From contig SYLG01000091.1 of the NCBI GenBank assembly GCA_005808665.1, positions 1 through 53,826 on the forward strand: a stretch of 53,826 nt of DNA, in the 5' to 3' direction. This document shows positions 1 to 9,522 of the stretch, piece after piece (position 1 is the first letter of the stretch; the number at the start of each line of letters is the position of its first letter). Made by a program: the position numbers and the translations under genes. Origin of the DNA: Planctomycetia bacterium (lineage in GTDB: Bacteria; Planctomycetota; Planctomycetia; Gemmatales; Gemmataceae). The notes beneath the pieces are model-generated. The model was not told where the DNA came from, did no database searches, and saw nothing but the letters and a program-made list of their open reading frames with translations.

Positions 1-117
1 AAATATCAAGTAACTTGGTCGGGACTACATGCCGTTTTGAACTCGACATACTCCAAATTCCCGGGAAAAACATCAATCAGGGTCCCAAAAAAGACCAAAA
101 AATCGTAAAAAATCACT

Positions 118-134
118 CCAACTGCGTAACTTGG
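118..134 (-). repeat. 17-bp dispersed repeat, copy 1
   Basis: The 17-mer ccaagttacgcagttgg reads on the minus strand here and occurs exactly once more that I noticed, on the plus strand at 49561-49577, directly after a stop codon. Its outer four bases are self-complementary (CCAA/TTGG). Flanking sequence is not shared. The rest of 1-257 holds no gene I can support. Confidence 0.6.
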
Positions 135-257
135 GTTAAACAAATTCCTTGAACCATAACAGAACAAAATTTCACAATGGTACCTGCGGGTCATGAACTT
201 AGGGCCCGGGGTTGGCCCAAATGAAAGAATTGGACCTGATAGAAGTTTGGATTTTGA

Positions 258-1106
258 TTATTTCCGGGTGATTAGGCCTTGACCATCGCCTTTCTTGGGT
301 GATTCAGGCGTTTTTAGGGGATCATTGGATTTAGGTTTTTCCGGAACAACGGGAACGATGGGTTTCAACAGCGGTTTTCCCTTTTGGGATTCCACCTTTG
401 GTTTCAAATAGTCCCATTCATCCTTTTGGTTATCCTTTCGTCCCGGCAAGGAGGAATTCAGATCGGGGTTTTCCTCCATGATTTGTTCCACCAGGTCATC
501 CAGCCTTTCTGTAATGAAAATGCGGGTGGCTTCGTTACTACAAGTGCTGGTACCGATGGACTCAGGGATAATTAGTGTTCCTTCCGCATAGTCCGTTTCC
601 AGGCAATTCTTGCCAGAAACGATGCAAATACTTTCTCCGACGATTTCAGGTGAAAATGCTCCCTCGGAAAAAGGAGGGGGATCCACCATCACTAACAAAT
701 CCATGACCCTACCACTTTTTGCCAAGCCCTTGGCCAAATGTTTGGAACCAATGGCACCCGCCCCGTGAGTGATTATTACAATCCTGCCAACATCGGAATC
801 ATTGGGTAGTTTTTTCATCCACTCGGCCAAGGTTTGGATATTCCATCCCCAACCGTAATAAGTGGAGGGGTAACCGGCCTCACGAATATGGTTGTGCAAA
901 TCCTGGAAATGGCCAGAATCAATGGGATCGAACCCATTCAGAAACACGACATGGACCTTGCTTCTGGCTTCCATTAAGCCATGACGGTCCGCATCCAGCT
1001 GAATACGGGTCAGTTCCTGAGGGTATTTGGTGGGAATTTGACAGGCAGGAATCACCATGCCACAAAAAACCCAAGCTGCCCAATTCCGGGGTACCAATCC
1101 ACTCAT
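258..1106 (-). CDS. putative lipoprotein with alpha/beta-hydrolase-like segment
   Basis: About 282 residues. I chose the ATG at 1106 over an upstream TTG at 1121 because a GGGGGA run lies just before it. The N-terminus is short, then hydrophobic (WAAWVFCGMVIPAC), and ends in a lipobox-like IPAC, so a lipid-anchored exported protein is likely. The middle contains VHVVFLNGF and IVIITHGAGAIGS, which look like the core strand and nucleophile elbow of an alpha/beta hydrolase. The usual G-H-S-x-G serine is replaced by glycine (H-G-A-G), so it may bind rather than hydrolyse. The C-terminal 60 residues are Pro/Lys-rich and probably disordered. The function is unknown. It lies 71 bp downstream of the oxidoreductase gene on the same strand. 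Confidence 0.7.
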   Translation of the reverse strand: MSGLVPRNWAAWVFCGMVIPACQIPTKYPQELTRIQLDADRHGLMEARSKVHVVFLNGFDPIDSGHFQDLHNHIREAGYPSTYYGWGWNIQTLAEWMKKLPNDSDVGRIVIITHGAGAIGSKHLAKGLAKSGRVMDLLVMVDPPPFSEGAFSPEIVGESICIVSGKNCLETDYAEGTLIIPESIGTSTCSNEATRIFITERLDDLVEQIMEENPDLNSSLPGRKDNQKDEWDYLKPKVESQKGKPLLKPIVPVVPEKPKSNDPLKTPESPKKGDGQGLITRK

Positions 1107-1177
1107 GCCAGATTCCCCCAAGGGAAAACCTTGAATCGACTTCTTGTTGGCTTTATCGGCTTTGTGGATTGTGCGGG

Positions 1178-2230
1178 TTAGTCAATCCTTTGCAAGGTGC
1201 GGCCTTTATACACGAGGGGTCTCCCTTGGAGGACGGATTGGCACTCCTGAAAACAAAGCCCGAGGGCTTCGCGAGCCAAAATGGGACAAAGTGCTTCGGG
1301 TGCTGCACCATTTTTTATACCTTGGATAGCACTTTGAATTTCCCTTGCAAAGGCATCCACCGGGTCAGCCGATTGAGTCAAGTTGGGTTGCTGAATTTTT
1401 CCTTCTTTGGTGAAAACGGTCAACGGTATTCCCGCCGAGGAATAGGCCACCGTGGCTTTTTCAAATTGGAGGTCAAAGCCATGTTGGAATGCTCTACCGG
1501 GCATGGCAATTGCACCACTCGTTGCACTTAGGGCCGGCCCATTATCGCCATAAATATAGTTGGTGGAAACATACTCTACCACATCCTGATTATTGGTTAA
1601 TCCGATCGAACTAAGCCTGCCCGGCAACCCGGATAAAAGACCTACAAAATGAGTGTCGTGGATATGAAGGTCAATTACCGGGCCACCTGTTTTACTGGCA
1701 TCCCCAATTTCTTTGGACCAATTCGGACGCGAAATTAGGCGTTCCAATCGCCCGGCAAGCAACCTGCCATAAGTATTTTTCCGGGCAATCCTGAGGACAA
1801 AATCAAACTCACCAAAAAAAGGAAGGACATGGGCAACCATTAAAATCTTGCCCGTTTTAAGGGATGTGCCTATCATCTTGTCCGCCTGGGCAGTCGATAG
1901 GGCTATGGCCTTTTCAACCAGGACATGTTTTCCCGCCTTAAGGGCGGCTATAGCCATGGGTGCATGCTGTTCGGTTGTGGTACAAATATCCACCATATCA
2001 ATATTGGGATCATCAAGCATTGCTTCAAACGAGGAATAAGATTTGACCCCTTTAAGGTCGGTATTATCACCCTTGGGACCAAAATTACCCTGAATGCCTC
2101 TCCAGTCGCCGTTGAGTTTTTTCGGATCCCTGCTGCAAATCGCCGAAACCCTTGCCCCTGATAGTTTTTTGGAGGCAAGGAAATGAATCATTCCCATGAA
2201 ACCGAGACCAACGATACCGATCCTGATCAT
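1178..2230 (-). CDS. Gfo/Idh/MocA family NAD(P)-dependent oxidoreductase
   Basis: About 350 residues. The start at 2230 is fixed by a strong Shine-Dalgarno (AAAGGAGA, about 8 nt upstream); a longer reading from 2302 lacks this. The N-terminal Rossmann fold shows MIRIGIVGLGFMGMIHF (G-x-G-x-x-G), followed by the family motif with EKA where EKP is typical (HVLVEKAIALS). The C-terminal sugar-binding half carries DLHIHDTHFVGLLSG, matching the family's catalytic Asp-x-x-x-His stretch. Such enzymes oxidise or reduce sugars, inositols or related polyols in the cytosol; the substrate cannot be read from sequence. No Tat signal is visible, unlike many planctomycete paralogues. Confidence 0.88.
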   Translation of the reverse strand: MIRIGIVGLGFMGMIHFLASKKLSGARVSAICSRDPKKLNGDWRGIQGNFGPKGDNTDLKGVKSYSSFEAMLDDPNIDMVDICTTTEQHAPMAIAALKAGKHVLVEKAIALSTAQADKMIGTSLKTGKILMVAHVLPFFGEFDFVLRIARKNTYGRLLAGRLERLISRPNWSKEIGDASKTGGPVIDLHIHDTHFVGLLSGLPGRLSSIGLTNNQDVVEYVSTNYIYGDNGPALSATSGAIAMPGRAFQHGFDLQFEKATVAYSSAGIPLTVFTKEGKIQQPNLTQSADPVDAFAREIQSAIQGIKNGAAPEALCPILAREALGLCFQECQSVLQGRPLVYKGRTLQRID

Positions 2231-2526
2231 AGTCGTATCTCCTTTAGGCCCATTAGCATTTGATTTGGAATGATTCCAGGGACCACCCTTTGTTTTGGGC
2301 ACCTATCGTGCATTGTTCCAAAAAAAATTCGCCTTAGCCATCGAAAAGTGCCTGATTTCAAGGGTATTCTACTGAGAATAACCATTCGGGCGACTGTTTG
2401 CTGGGTTGGAAGCCAATTGGCAAATGGATTCCTCCTGAATCAAAAACCGGGTCCATTGGTTTAGTGATTTCCCAATGTTTCAATATTTTGCAAAGGGGCC
2501 AAACAAAATGTTTTGGATCCTTTTAA

Positions 2527-3957
2527 TCAATGGGGAGTAAGCAGGAATTGCTGGATCTTACCGTCCGGGGTGCGGTAAAGGCTGGCTTTGAGGCTATTAC
2601 CTTCTTTGAACAGGATCCGAAGCATGGCAACCTCCATGCCACCCCTTTCGTAGGAGGATTCTACCAAAAACCCGGTTGGCAGGCCCAATTCCTTGAGGCG
2701 CCTGGCATAGGCTTCAAGCCTTTTTGGCGTCATATAAAGGGCAAATTCTTCCCCTAATTGTTTGGTTTCCAAAGTTCCACTACCCAGTTGAGCAACCAGA
2801 TTTTTGGCACATTCGATCGGTTTTGGCCCATTAATGACAGGTAGGCTGGAGGGTTCCTTCAGGAGCAAATTCAATATGTCCTGATGAATTTTGGAATCAT
2901 CAAGGTGTTCTGAATTGACCAAAAGTATTACAGCGGATTGTGTTCTTGGCATCATGGAGATGTTGGCGTGAAAACCGCTAACCGCGCCACCATGAGCCCA
3001 AATCACCTCTCCATCCCGTTCATTAACAGACAATCCACATCCATAATATCGTTTTTTACCGCTGTTCAAGATCCTGGCCCGGGTGAGCAATTCCATCGAT
3101 TTTTTATCCAGAATTTTGCCAGACATTAAGGCAATGGCCCATTTTCCCAAGTCATTCGCAGAGGCCCAAATCCCCCCTGCACCATGTAGCCAACCCATTC
3201 CCTCTGGTGGGGCCCATTCATGGGTTTCAATTCCAAGGGCCCTGTACCCTTTTACCAAACCAGGTAGGTCCTGGCGAGGATCCAAAGAAGCACTTTTCAT
3301 TCCCAACGGTACAAAAATCTTCTCTTTTAGGAATTCCCCCAAGGGTTTCCCGGAAGCTCTTTCTACCACCCGACCCAATATGGTAAATCCCGTATTGGAA
3401 TAGGAGAATTTTTCCCCTGGATCGAAATCCACTTTTCCGCCGGCATATTGTTGAATCAAATCATCCAGCACAATGGATTTAGCCATGCGGCGATCCAAAA
3501 AATCAAGGGGATAATAATCGCTGTACCCCGAGGTATGGTTCATTAAGTCCAAAAGGGTAATCCGGTTGGCGTTGGTTAATTTTGGGTACCAGCGCGAAAC
3601 CTTGTCCATCGGTGATAGTTTTCCTTCCTGGGCCAAAAGGAAAATCGCAGCACATGTGAATTGTTTACTCAGTGATCCTATGGCAAACGGAGTATCCTCC
3701 TGAATGGGGGCTTCCCCTTGAAATGATTTACAACCCGCCACAAGGGAAACCGATGGTTTACTTTTTTGAATTACCACCATTTCCATTCCGATAAATCCCT
3801 TGTTCCTGAATACGGCCTTAACATATTTTTCAATTTTGGCCGAATCATAGTCTGCCGGTAGTGCCGGAACAGAATCAATTATTTGTGGTTTGACGGAACC
3901 CATTTGGCCAAAGGGACTAAAAAGGATAAAAGGCAAAAAATTCAAAAAAATGAGCAC
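2527..3957 (-). CDS. exported serine hydrolase, class C beta-lactamase / DD-peptidase fold
   Basis: About 476 residues from a GTG start. Residues 1-20 (hydrophobic, Phe/Leu-rich) look like a signal peptide, so the protein is exported. All three motifs of the penicillin-binding/beta-lactamase fold are visible: S95-L-S-K98 (nucleophile SxxK), Y186-S-N188 (YxN) and H322-G-G (the KTG equivalent). The domain ends near residue 370, leaving about 100 residues of unassigned C-terminal domain, common in esterase/peptidase members of this family (Pfam Beta-lactamase). A role in cell-wall peptide or ester hydrolysis is possible, and the sequence does not argue for antibiotic resistance. The start is uncertain because the ribosome site is weak. 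The 204 bp upstream show nothing recognisable. Confidence 0.85.
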   Translation of the reverse strand: MLIFLNFLPFILFSPFGQMGSVKPQIIDSVPALPADYDSAKIEKYVKAVFRNKGFIGMEMVVIQKSKPSVSLVAGCKSFQGEAPIQEDTPFAIGSLSKQFTCAAIFLLAQEGKLSPMDKVSRWYPKLTNANRITLLDLMNHTSGYSDYYPLDFLDRRMAKSIVLDDLIQQYAGGKVDFDPGEKFSYSNTGFTILGRVVERASGKPLGEFLKEKIFVPLGMKSASLDPRQDLPGLVKGYRALGIETHEWAPPEGMGWLHGAGGIWASANDLGKWAIALMSGKILDKKSMELLTRARILNSGKKRYYGCGLSVNERDGEVIWAHGGAVSGFHANISMMPRTQSAVILLVNSEHLDDSKIHQDILNLLLKEPSSLPVINGPKPIECAKNLVAQLGSGTLETKQLGEEFALYMTPKRLEAYARRLKELGLPTGFLVESSYERGGMEVAMLRILFKEGNSLKASLYRTPDGKIQQFLLTPH

Positions 3958-4161
3958 CTTAGAACCCCACTTCTTTTAGGAAGAGCCAGATTAGTTAGGC
4001 CCCGGAAATTCCGACTATCCCTTTATGGTTATTTACAAAACGATGCAAAGTCATTGATCCGGGTGCCCCAATTGTTAGGCAATTATTATTTCCTCCCTTA
4101 TCAACGCCCCAACGAGGACCTATTATTGGTCGAAAAACATAAAACCAATTGGCAGGGATAC

Positions 4162-5445
4162 TTAGGTTAAGTCACCCTTGGCTAGCGATGTTCCCGCAGC
4201 CCAACCAGTACTCCAGGCTGCCTGAAAGTTGTATCCCCCAATGGGACCATCCAAATCCAGGATTTCTCCGGCCAAAAAGAGCCCAGGAACGATTTTGCTT
4301 TCCATTGTTTTGAAATTTACCTCTTTTATGCACACACCCCCCGATGTGACCTCGGCTTTTTCAAATCCCCCAGAACCATCCACCAGAAGCACTGATCCTT
4401 TGAGCAATTCCACCACTTTTTGCCTTTCGGCCCGCGACATTTCCAAAGCTTTTTTCAAGGGAAAAATCGTGGCTTGAGACACCAAAGCCTCTGCCCACCG
4501 TAAAGGAATGGCCTCCCCAAATGTTTGCGAAAGCAAACTTGCGATCGTTTTTTTTCCATGCAATGGGATAGTGGAGAGGATCCTATCTTCCACCTCCTTG
4601 GACTTTAAATCCGGCAAACTATCCAATCCAAGCCATCCCTTTTGATTGGAGGTGGTTAATAATCGGCTCAGGTTCATCGGAGCAGGCCCTGAAAACCCAA
4701 AATGGGTAAACAACCATGCGCCACGGTCCGTACCCAATGCTTTTGACCCGATTCCCGCCGTAACAAGTGTGTCCTTCAGGGTGATACCACTCAACTGCTT
4801 TACCCAAGACAAAGGCGTCGTTAACGGTACCAAGGAAGGACTGGTGGGTTTGATAGTATGGCCAAGGTTTTTGACCCATTCATAGCCCTCACCTGTAGTC
4901 CCACAACGAGGAAAGGATTTCCCACCGGAACAAAGTAGGACTTTAGATGTATCAATTGTCCCCATTGGTGTATTCAATTCAAACCTGCCATTAACCGACC
5001 TTAAATCCGTTACAGGACATTCATTCCATACCGTTCCACCGGCACGATGGAGGCGTCGAAGCAAAGCCTGAAGGACATCGCTGGCACGATTGGAAACCGG
5101 GAAAACTTTTCCGGTTGATTCAACTTTGGTTTGAACGCCCTCTGACTCGAAGAAGGCTACCGCATCCTCCACCCCAAAACCTGCCAACGCCGAGTGCAAA
5201 CATTCGCCATTTTTGCCAAATGCCTTGACAATGTCCCGGTTGGAACAATGGTGCGTAATGTTGCACCGAGTGCCCCCAGACATTAGGATTTTTACCCCGG
5301 CCTTTTTCCCCTTTTCCAAAAGGAGGACTTTCGCCCCCAACTCATTGGCACGGATCCCAGCCATCAGGCCCGCCGCCCCGGCCCCGATGATGACCGAGTC
5401 CCATTTCTTCGCATATCCAACCGGTTGAGGTTGGCTGGAGATCAT
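4162..5445 (-). CDS. BaiN/HI0933 (YhiN)-family NAD(P)/FAD-dependent oxidoreductase
   Basis: About 427 residues. The ATG at 5443-5445 overlaps the TGA of the upstream mutase gene in an ATGA junction, so translation is probably coupled and the longer reading to 5532 is unlikely. The protein begins with an FAD dinucleotide motif (VIIGAGAAGLMAG), followed by the family signature around MSGGTRCNITH and, near the C-terminus, a second FAD-contact stretch (GLFLAGEILDLDGPIGGYN). The family (Pfam HI0933_like) is a cytosolic flavoprotein group of mostly unknown substrate; some members reduce steroid or bile-acid double bonds. The length is normal for the family. Coupling to the phosphohexomutase is not functionally explained. 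Confidence 0.88.
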   Translation of the reverse strand: MISSQPQPVGYAKKWDSVIIGAGAAGLMAGIRANELGAKVLLLEKGKKAGVKILMSGGTRCNITHHCSNRDIVKAFGKNGECLHSALAGFGVEDAVAFFESEGVQTKVESTGKVFPVSNRASDVLQALLRRLHRAGGTVWNECPVTDLRSVNGRFELNTPMGTIDTSKVLLCSGGKSFPRCGTTGEGYEWVKNLGHTIKPTSPSLVPLTTPLSWVKQLSGITLKDTLVTAGIGSKALGTDRGAWLFTHFGFSGPAPMNLSRLLTTSNQKGWLGLDSLPDLKSKEVEDRILSTIPLHGKKTIASLLSQTFGEAIPLRWAEALVSQATIFPLKKALEMSRAERQKVVELLKGSVLLVDGSGGFEKAEVTSGGVCIKEVNFKTMESKIVPGLFLAGEILDLDGPIGGYNFQAAWSTGWAAGTSLAKGDLT

Positions 5446-7376
5446 AATCCAACCCTTCCAAGAGCTTGTTTGGTGAGATCCTTTCCAATTGCCTGGGCAA
5501 TCATATCCACTCCAGCCTTGGTATGAATCCATTCGGCATCAGTTTGGAAGGGAGTGCGAGGCAGGCTGGATGCCTCAACATAGATCTTGGCCTTTGGTTC
5601 CGTTCCACTTGGCCTAAGTATCGCTCGGGCATTTTCGCCAAGCTCAAAAACAAGCACATTCCTGGAGGAGGCATCAGTCGCACCTTTAATGGGCCCGAAT
5701 TTTCCCTTGGGATCCCGGAGGTCTTCAAATCGGGAAACAATCAAACCGGCAATACAATGGGGAGGATCAAGCCTAAGGCTGTCCAGCATTTTTTCCATCT
5801 TGATGCGCCCGTCCAAACCGGGAAGTTGTACATTGATGCCGATGTTATTGAAATAACCATATTTGCAAGCCAGTTCCTCAAGTTGCCGAAAAATACTTGA
5901 TCCGCAACGCTTGAGGTCAAGTGCACATTCTGCCAAAAGGAGTGCGGCCCCCCCGGCATCTTTATCCCGAATTTGGTGACTTACCATGGCCCCATGGCTT
6001 TCCTCCGTGCCAATGATATAGTCCGAAGGGACCGCATGAATATTGCCAAATTGGCCAGTCCCTTCCAATTGGTAAATAACATCGGCAATGTATTTGAAAC
6101 CTACCAACAGGTCACCCACCAGCTGAACATGAAAATCGGTCGTTATCCTGGAAATCTGCCGGGTTGTTACTTCCGTCTTAACCACCACCGCTTTGTTGGA
6201 GAGACGGCCCTGTTCTTGAAGCTTGGCCAACTTGAACCAAGTAATAAGGGCAGCCATTCGCTGGCCGTTAAGGAAATGCCAGGTTCCCTCCGGGCCGCAA
6301 TAGAGTCCCCCCAGACGATCCGCATCAGGATCTGTGGCAAGGACCAAATCCGCACCTTGAGAAATGGCAACCGATTCAGCCCGGTCGAGGGACTCGGGGA
6401 CTTCTGGGTTGGGACTTTTCGTAACATTTGGGAATTGGCCGTCAGGTGTCATTTGGTCCACCACGGGAATTACCTCAAAACCCCGTTCTATAAGAATCTC
6501 CATGGCAGTAAGCGAGCCCACTCCATGAAGTGGTGTAAAAACGATTTTTAAAGCATTTTGGCCGTTTGGCATTTTCTGAGGGGGATCAATGAGTGCACCT
6601 TTTAGACAAAGGTCGAGATAGGCTCGATGGGCACTTTCATCAAAAAAGCGAATCAGTCCCTGTTTTACAGCTTCAGTCCAATCCATTATCTTGATACGGT
6701 CAATATTCTCAACCAGGTCGGCCATGGCTTGATCTTCTGGAGGCACAGGTTGGGCTCCCCTTTCCTCATAAAATTTGCCGCCATTATCATCTGGAGGATT
6801 GTGAGAAGCAGAAATGTTAAGCCCCCCTTGGGCACCTAATCGTCGAATGACAAGGGATAACTCAGGTGTTGCATAAAATGCATTGCTATCAGGAGGAAGG
6901 ACAAACGAAACTATGCCATTGGCGGCATAGATTTTGGCAGCATGGTGGGCAAAATCCTTACTGGAAAGGCCCATGACGGGGTTGGGGATTTCTTTGGCAT
7001 ATCTTCCATTTTTGTCACGAAATTCTCGAACATCAAAGGCTAAACAAACGGTAATATCCTTTTTTCCAGGGAACTTTTGTTTGAGATAATCACTGTGCCC
7101 CTGGACCGAAGCACCCAAGGTCCAGAGATTCATTCGATTGGGGCCAATACCCACAGCTCCCCGCCTGCCTCCTGTCCCAAAGGGAAGAATCTGAAAAAAA
7201 CGATCCAAAAGTCCGGAAAAATCACCCCTTTGAATAAGCCAGGATAATTGAGACCGATAGGAAACAAATTCTTCCAAAGTTAGCCATTGTTCAAGGAAGT
7301 TTAATGCCTTCATCCGAATGGATTCACCAACCTCAAGTTTGAAAAAACCTTCCTTGGCACTTGCAATCAGATCCAT
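5442..7376 (-). CDS. phosphoglucomutase/phosphomannomutase family protein
   Basis: About 644 residues, starting at an ATG with GGAGAG about 6 nt upstream. It contains the alpha-D-phosphohexomutase landmarks in order: an early substrate loop (FGTGGRRG, near 66-73), the phosphoserine loop NISASHNP with catalytic Ser191, the metal loop DPDADRLGG, the sugar loop GTEESHG and the phosphate-binding RPSGTEPK near the C-terminus. These enzymes interconvert hexose 1- and 6-phosphates for glycogen and cell-surface sugars. The length fits the longer eukaryote-like/PgcA group rather than ManB, so glucose-1-phosphate is the best substrate guess. It is divergent from mnmG across a 96-bp gap that must contain both promoters. 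Confidence 0.9.
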   Translation of the reverse strand: MDLIASAKEGFFKLEVGESIRMKALNFLEQWLTLEEFVSYRSQLSWLIQRGDFSGLLDRFFQILPFGTGGRRGAVGIGPNRMNLWTLGASVQGHSDYLKQKFPGKKDITVCLAFDVREFRDKNGRYAKEIPNPVMGLSSKDFAHHAAKIYAANGIVSFVLPPDSNAFYATPELSLVIRRLGAQGGLNISASHNPPDDNGGKFYEERGAQPVPPEDQAMADLVENIDRIKIMDWTEAVKQGLIRFFDESAHRAYLDLCLKGALIDPPQKMPNGQNALKIVFTPLHGVGSLTAMEILIERGFEVIPVVDQMTPDGQFPNVTKSPNPEVPESLDRAESVAISQGADLVLATDPDADRLGGLYCGPEGTWHFLNGQRMAALITWFKLAKLQEQGRLSNKAVVVKTEVTTRQISRITTDFHVQLVGDLLVGFKYIADVIYQLEGTGQFGNIHAVPSDYIIGTEESHGAMVSHQIRDKDAGGAALLLAECALDLKRCGSSIFRQLEELACKYGYFNNIGINVQLPGLDGRIKMEKMLDSLRLDPPHCIAGLIVSRFEDLRDPKGKFGPIKGATDASSRNVLVFELGENARAILRPSGTEPKAKIYVEASSLPRTPFQTDAEWIHTKAGVDMIAQAIGKDLTKQALGRVGL

Positions 7377-7472
7377 ACCGCTCTCCAACCAAATCCTGTG
7401 AATTATGGGGCCTGGCACCCCCTTTGCCGTTATCCTATTTGTAGGGGAACCTTACAAAGGAAAGTTGATAAT

Positions 7473-9326
7473 ATGGCGGGCACTCCCAGGTTATGTTTCG
7501 AATTTGATGTAGTGGTGGTTGGTGGTGGCCATGCAGGTGTAGAGGCAGCATCGGCCTCCGCCAGAATGGGACTCAAAACCGCTCTTTTGACGATGAATGC
7601 CGATACTGTGGGCCTCATGAGTTGTAACCCGGCAATTGGTGGGATTGCCAAAGGTCAGATGGTTCGTGAGATTGATGCGCTAGGCGGCATAATGGGTAAA
7701 ACCATTGACCAAACGGCAATCCAGTTTCGGATGCTCAATCTGGGTAAGGGCCCTGCAATGCACTCCCCGCGAGCCCAAGCGGATAAAAAACTATATCAAC
7801 AGCAAATCAAATGGCTTATGGAAACCACTCCAAACCTGGTTTTAAGGCAAGAAATTGTGGAAGGTTTTCAGATTGAGGAGGCTCCTCGTGAAAATGAGGT
7901 GGGATCTCGGCAAATCATTCGAGGTGTTTGGGCCCAAGGGGATACGCTCTACAAAGCCAAAGCTGTGATCCTGACTACCGGGACTTTTCTAAAGGCCCTT
8001 ATGCACACTGGGGAAGCTAAAACTGCTGGGGGAAGGGCAGGGGATTCCACCACAGAAGGCATAAGCGATTCCTTGGCTCGGGAAGGTATCCAACTGGCAC
8101 GATTTAAAACGGGAACCCCATGTAGGTTGCTCGGAGAATCCATTGATTTTTCCAAACTTGAACCTCAACCTGGGGATGCAGTCCCCCGCCCCTTCAGCTT
8201 TGCCACCGAGCGAATTACCCAATCCCAAATCGATTGCCACATAACTTTTACTAACGAAAAAGTGCATGACCTGATAAGGAAAAACCTGCATAGATCACCC
8301 ATGTATTCCGGTCAAATTCAAAGTCGGGGACCACGGTATTGTCCGTCCATCGAAGATAAGGTTGTCCGTTTTGCCGACAAAGACCGGCATCAAATTTTCC
8401 TGGAACCAGAAGGGCGCCAAACAAGGGAATATTATTGCAATGGCATTAGCACGAGCCTTCCCAAGGATGTTCAATGGGATCTGGTTCGTTCCATTGTTGG
8501 GTTGGAAAATGCGGAAATCCTGAGGTGGGGGTATGCGGTTGAATATGACTTTGCCCCTCCCACCCAACTTTTTTCAACTTTCGAAACGAAAGCCATCCAA
8601 GCCCTCTATTTTGCCGGCCAACTCAACGGTACAACCGGGTATGAAGAGGCGGCCGGCCAAGGCCTCTACGCCGGGATAAATGCGGCGGGAAAAATTTTGG
8701 GAAAAGGATCCTTTCACCTGGACAGGAGCGAAGCTTACCTTGGGGTTATGGTGGATGATTTGGTTACCCGGGGGGTTGATGAACCCTATCGAATGTTTAC
8801 AAGCCGGGCAGAATATCGAATTGCCCTGCGCCAGGACAATGCCGACCAAAGGTTAATTCCAAAAGGTTTTGCCTATGGCATTGTTGACCAAACCGCCTTG
8901 GCCAGGCTAGAAATCAAAAACCGGAAAATTGCCAAAGCAAAGGCGTTTTTGCAAGAGAACCGGGTAGATAACCTAACCTACTGGCAGATTCTGAAAAGAC
9001 CTGAAATCAGATTCCGTGAATTAGGGGAAAATGCGGAAGAATACGAAAAAGAAGCAGGGGAGGGGTTTGGGGAGGTCATTGAACAGCTGGAGATTGAGGC
9101 AAAATACCAAGGATATGTCCAACGCCAAAATTCAGAAATCGAACGCTTTCAAAAGATGGAATCGCAACCCATACCAGAGTTCTTTGATTACCATCGAATC
9201 CGGCAACTCCGTGCGGAAGCACGGGAAAAACTAACCCAATATCGACCCAAAAGCCTTGGCCATGCCTCAAGAATCCCCGGAATTACACCAGCGGATATTA
9301 CGGTTGTTTTAATTCATTTGACCTAA
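7473..9326 (+). CDS. mnmG: tRNA uridine-5-carboxymethylaminomethyl modification enzyme MnmG (GidA)
   Basis: About 618 residues, full length for the family. The start ATG at 7473 gives the normal N-terminus, with the FAD motif VVVGGGHAGVEAASASARMG within the first 40 residues. Diagnostic MnmG sequence follows: CNPAIGGIAKGQMVREIDALGG, the PRAQADK stretch, FKTGTPCRL and the C-terminal MFTSRAEYRIALRQDNAD and GYVQRQ regions. With MnmE it installs the cmnm5 group on U34 of tRNAs reading purine-ending codons, in the cytosol. No mnmE or rsmG lies next to it here. An AAAGGA lies about 13 nt before the ATG, somewhat far. Confidence 0.96.
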   Translation: MAGTPRLCFEFDVVVVGGGHAGVEAASASARMGLKTALLTMNADTVGLMSCNPAIGGIAKGQMVREIDALGGIMGKTIDQTAIQFRMLNLGKGPAMHSPRAQADKKLYQQQIKWLMETTPNLVLRQEIVEGFQIEEAPRENEVGSRQIIRGVWAQGDTLYKAKAVILTTGTFLKALMHTGEAKTAGGRAGDSTTEGISDSLAREGIQLARFKTGTPCRLLGESIDFSKLEPQPGDAVPRPFSFATERITQSQIDCHITFTNEKVHDLIRKNLHRSPMYSGQIQSRGPRYCPSIEDKVVRFADKDRHQIFLEPEGRQTREYYCNGISTSLPKDVQWDLVRSIVGLENAEILRWGYAVEYDFAPPTQLFSTFETKAIQALYFAGQLNGTTGYEEAAGQGLYAGINAAGKILGKGSFHLDRSEAYLGVMVDDLVTRGVDEPYRMFTSRAEYRIALRQDNADQRLIPKGFAYGIVDQTALARLEIKNRKIAKAKAFLQENRVDNLTYWQILKRPEIRFRELGENAEEYEKEAGEGFGEVIEQLEIEAKYQGYVQRQNSEIERFQKMESQPIPEFFDYHRIRQLRAEAREKLTQYRPKSLGHASRIPGITPADITVVLIHLT

Positions 9327-9426
9327 GGTCGGTATTCCTTTCGTTCAAAAACACACTTTGGGACGAATTGCACGATAATACCGATCAGGAAAGATGGGGC
9401 GATCAGGAAGAAAATTTCACTAAGTA

Positions 9427-9440
9427 GACTTGTACAAGTC
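9427..9440. promoter_or_regulatory. 14-bp perfect palindrome, candidate operator
   Basis: gacttgtacaagtc is a perfect palindrome 82 bp upstream of the HTH-receiver gene, in a 196-bp gap after mnmG. Its symmetry fits a dimeric regulator; which one is unknown. An outer imperfect pair (ctaag / cttag) flanks it. Confidence 0.4.
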
Positions 9441-9522
9441 CCTAGAACTTAGGTAGGATAGCCATTGAATTGGACAGGCCTCTGCCCAAACCCCTCTTTT
9501 TGCCCCAACATGGAAGGATTGC

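Noticed and set aside
6-194. 62-residue frame on minus at the window start
   Set aside because: No ribosome site, no recognisable domain, low-complexity Phe/Val-rich translation, and it spans the dispersed 17-bp repeat.
3883-4170. 95-residue plus-strand frame between the serine hydrolase and the flavoprotein
   Set aside because: It overlaps the serine hydrolase start antisense, has no ribosome site and no protein-like pattern.
9327-9395. Terminator after mnmG from ggtcggtatt / aataccgatc
   Set aside because: The loop exceeds 40 nt, one pair is mismatched and no T-run follows.
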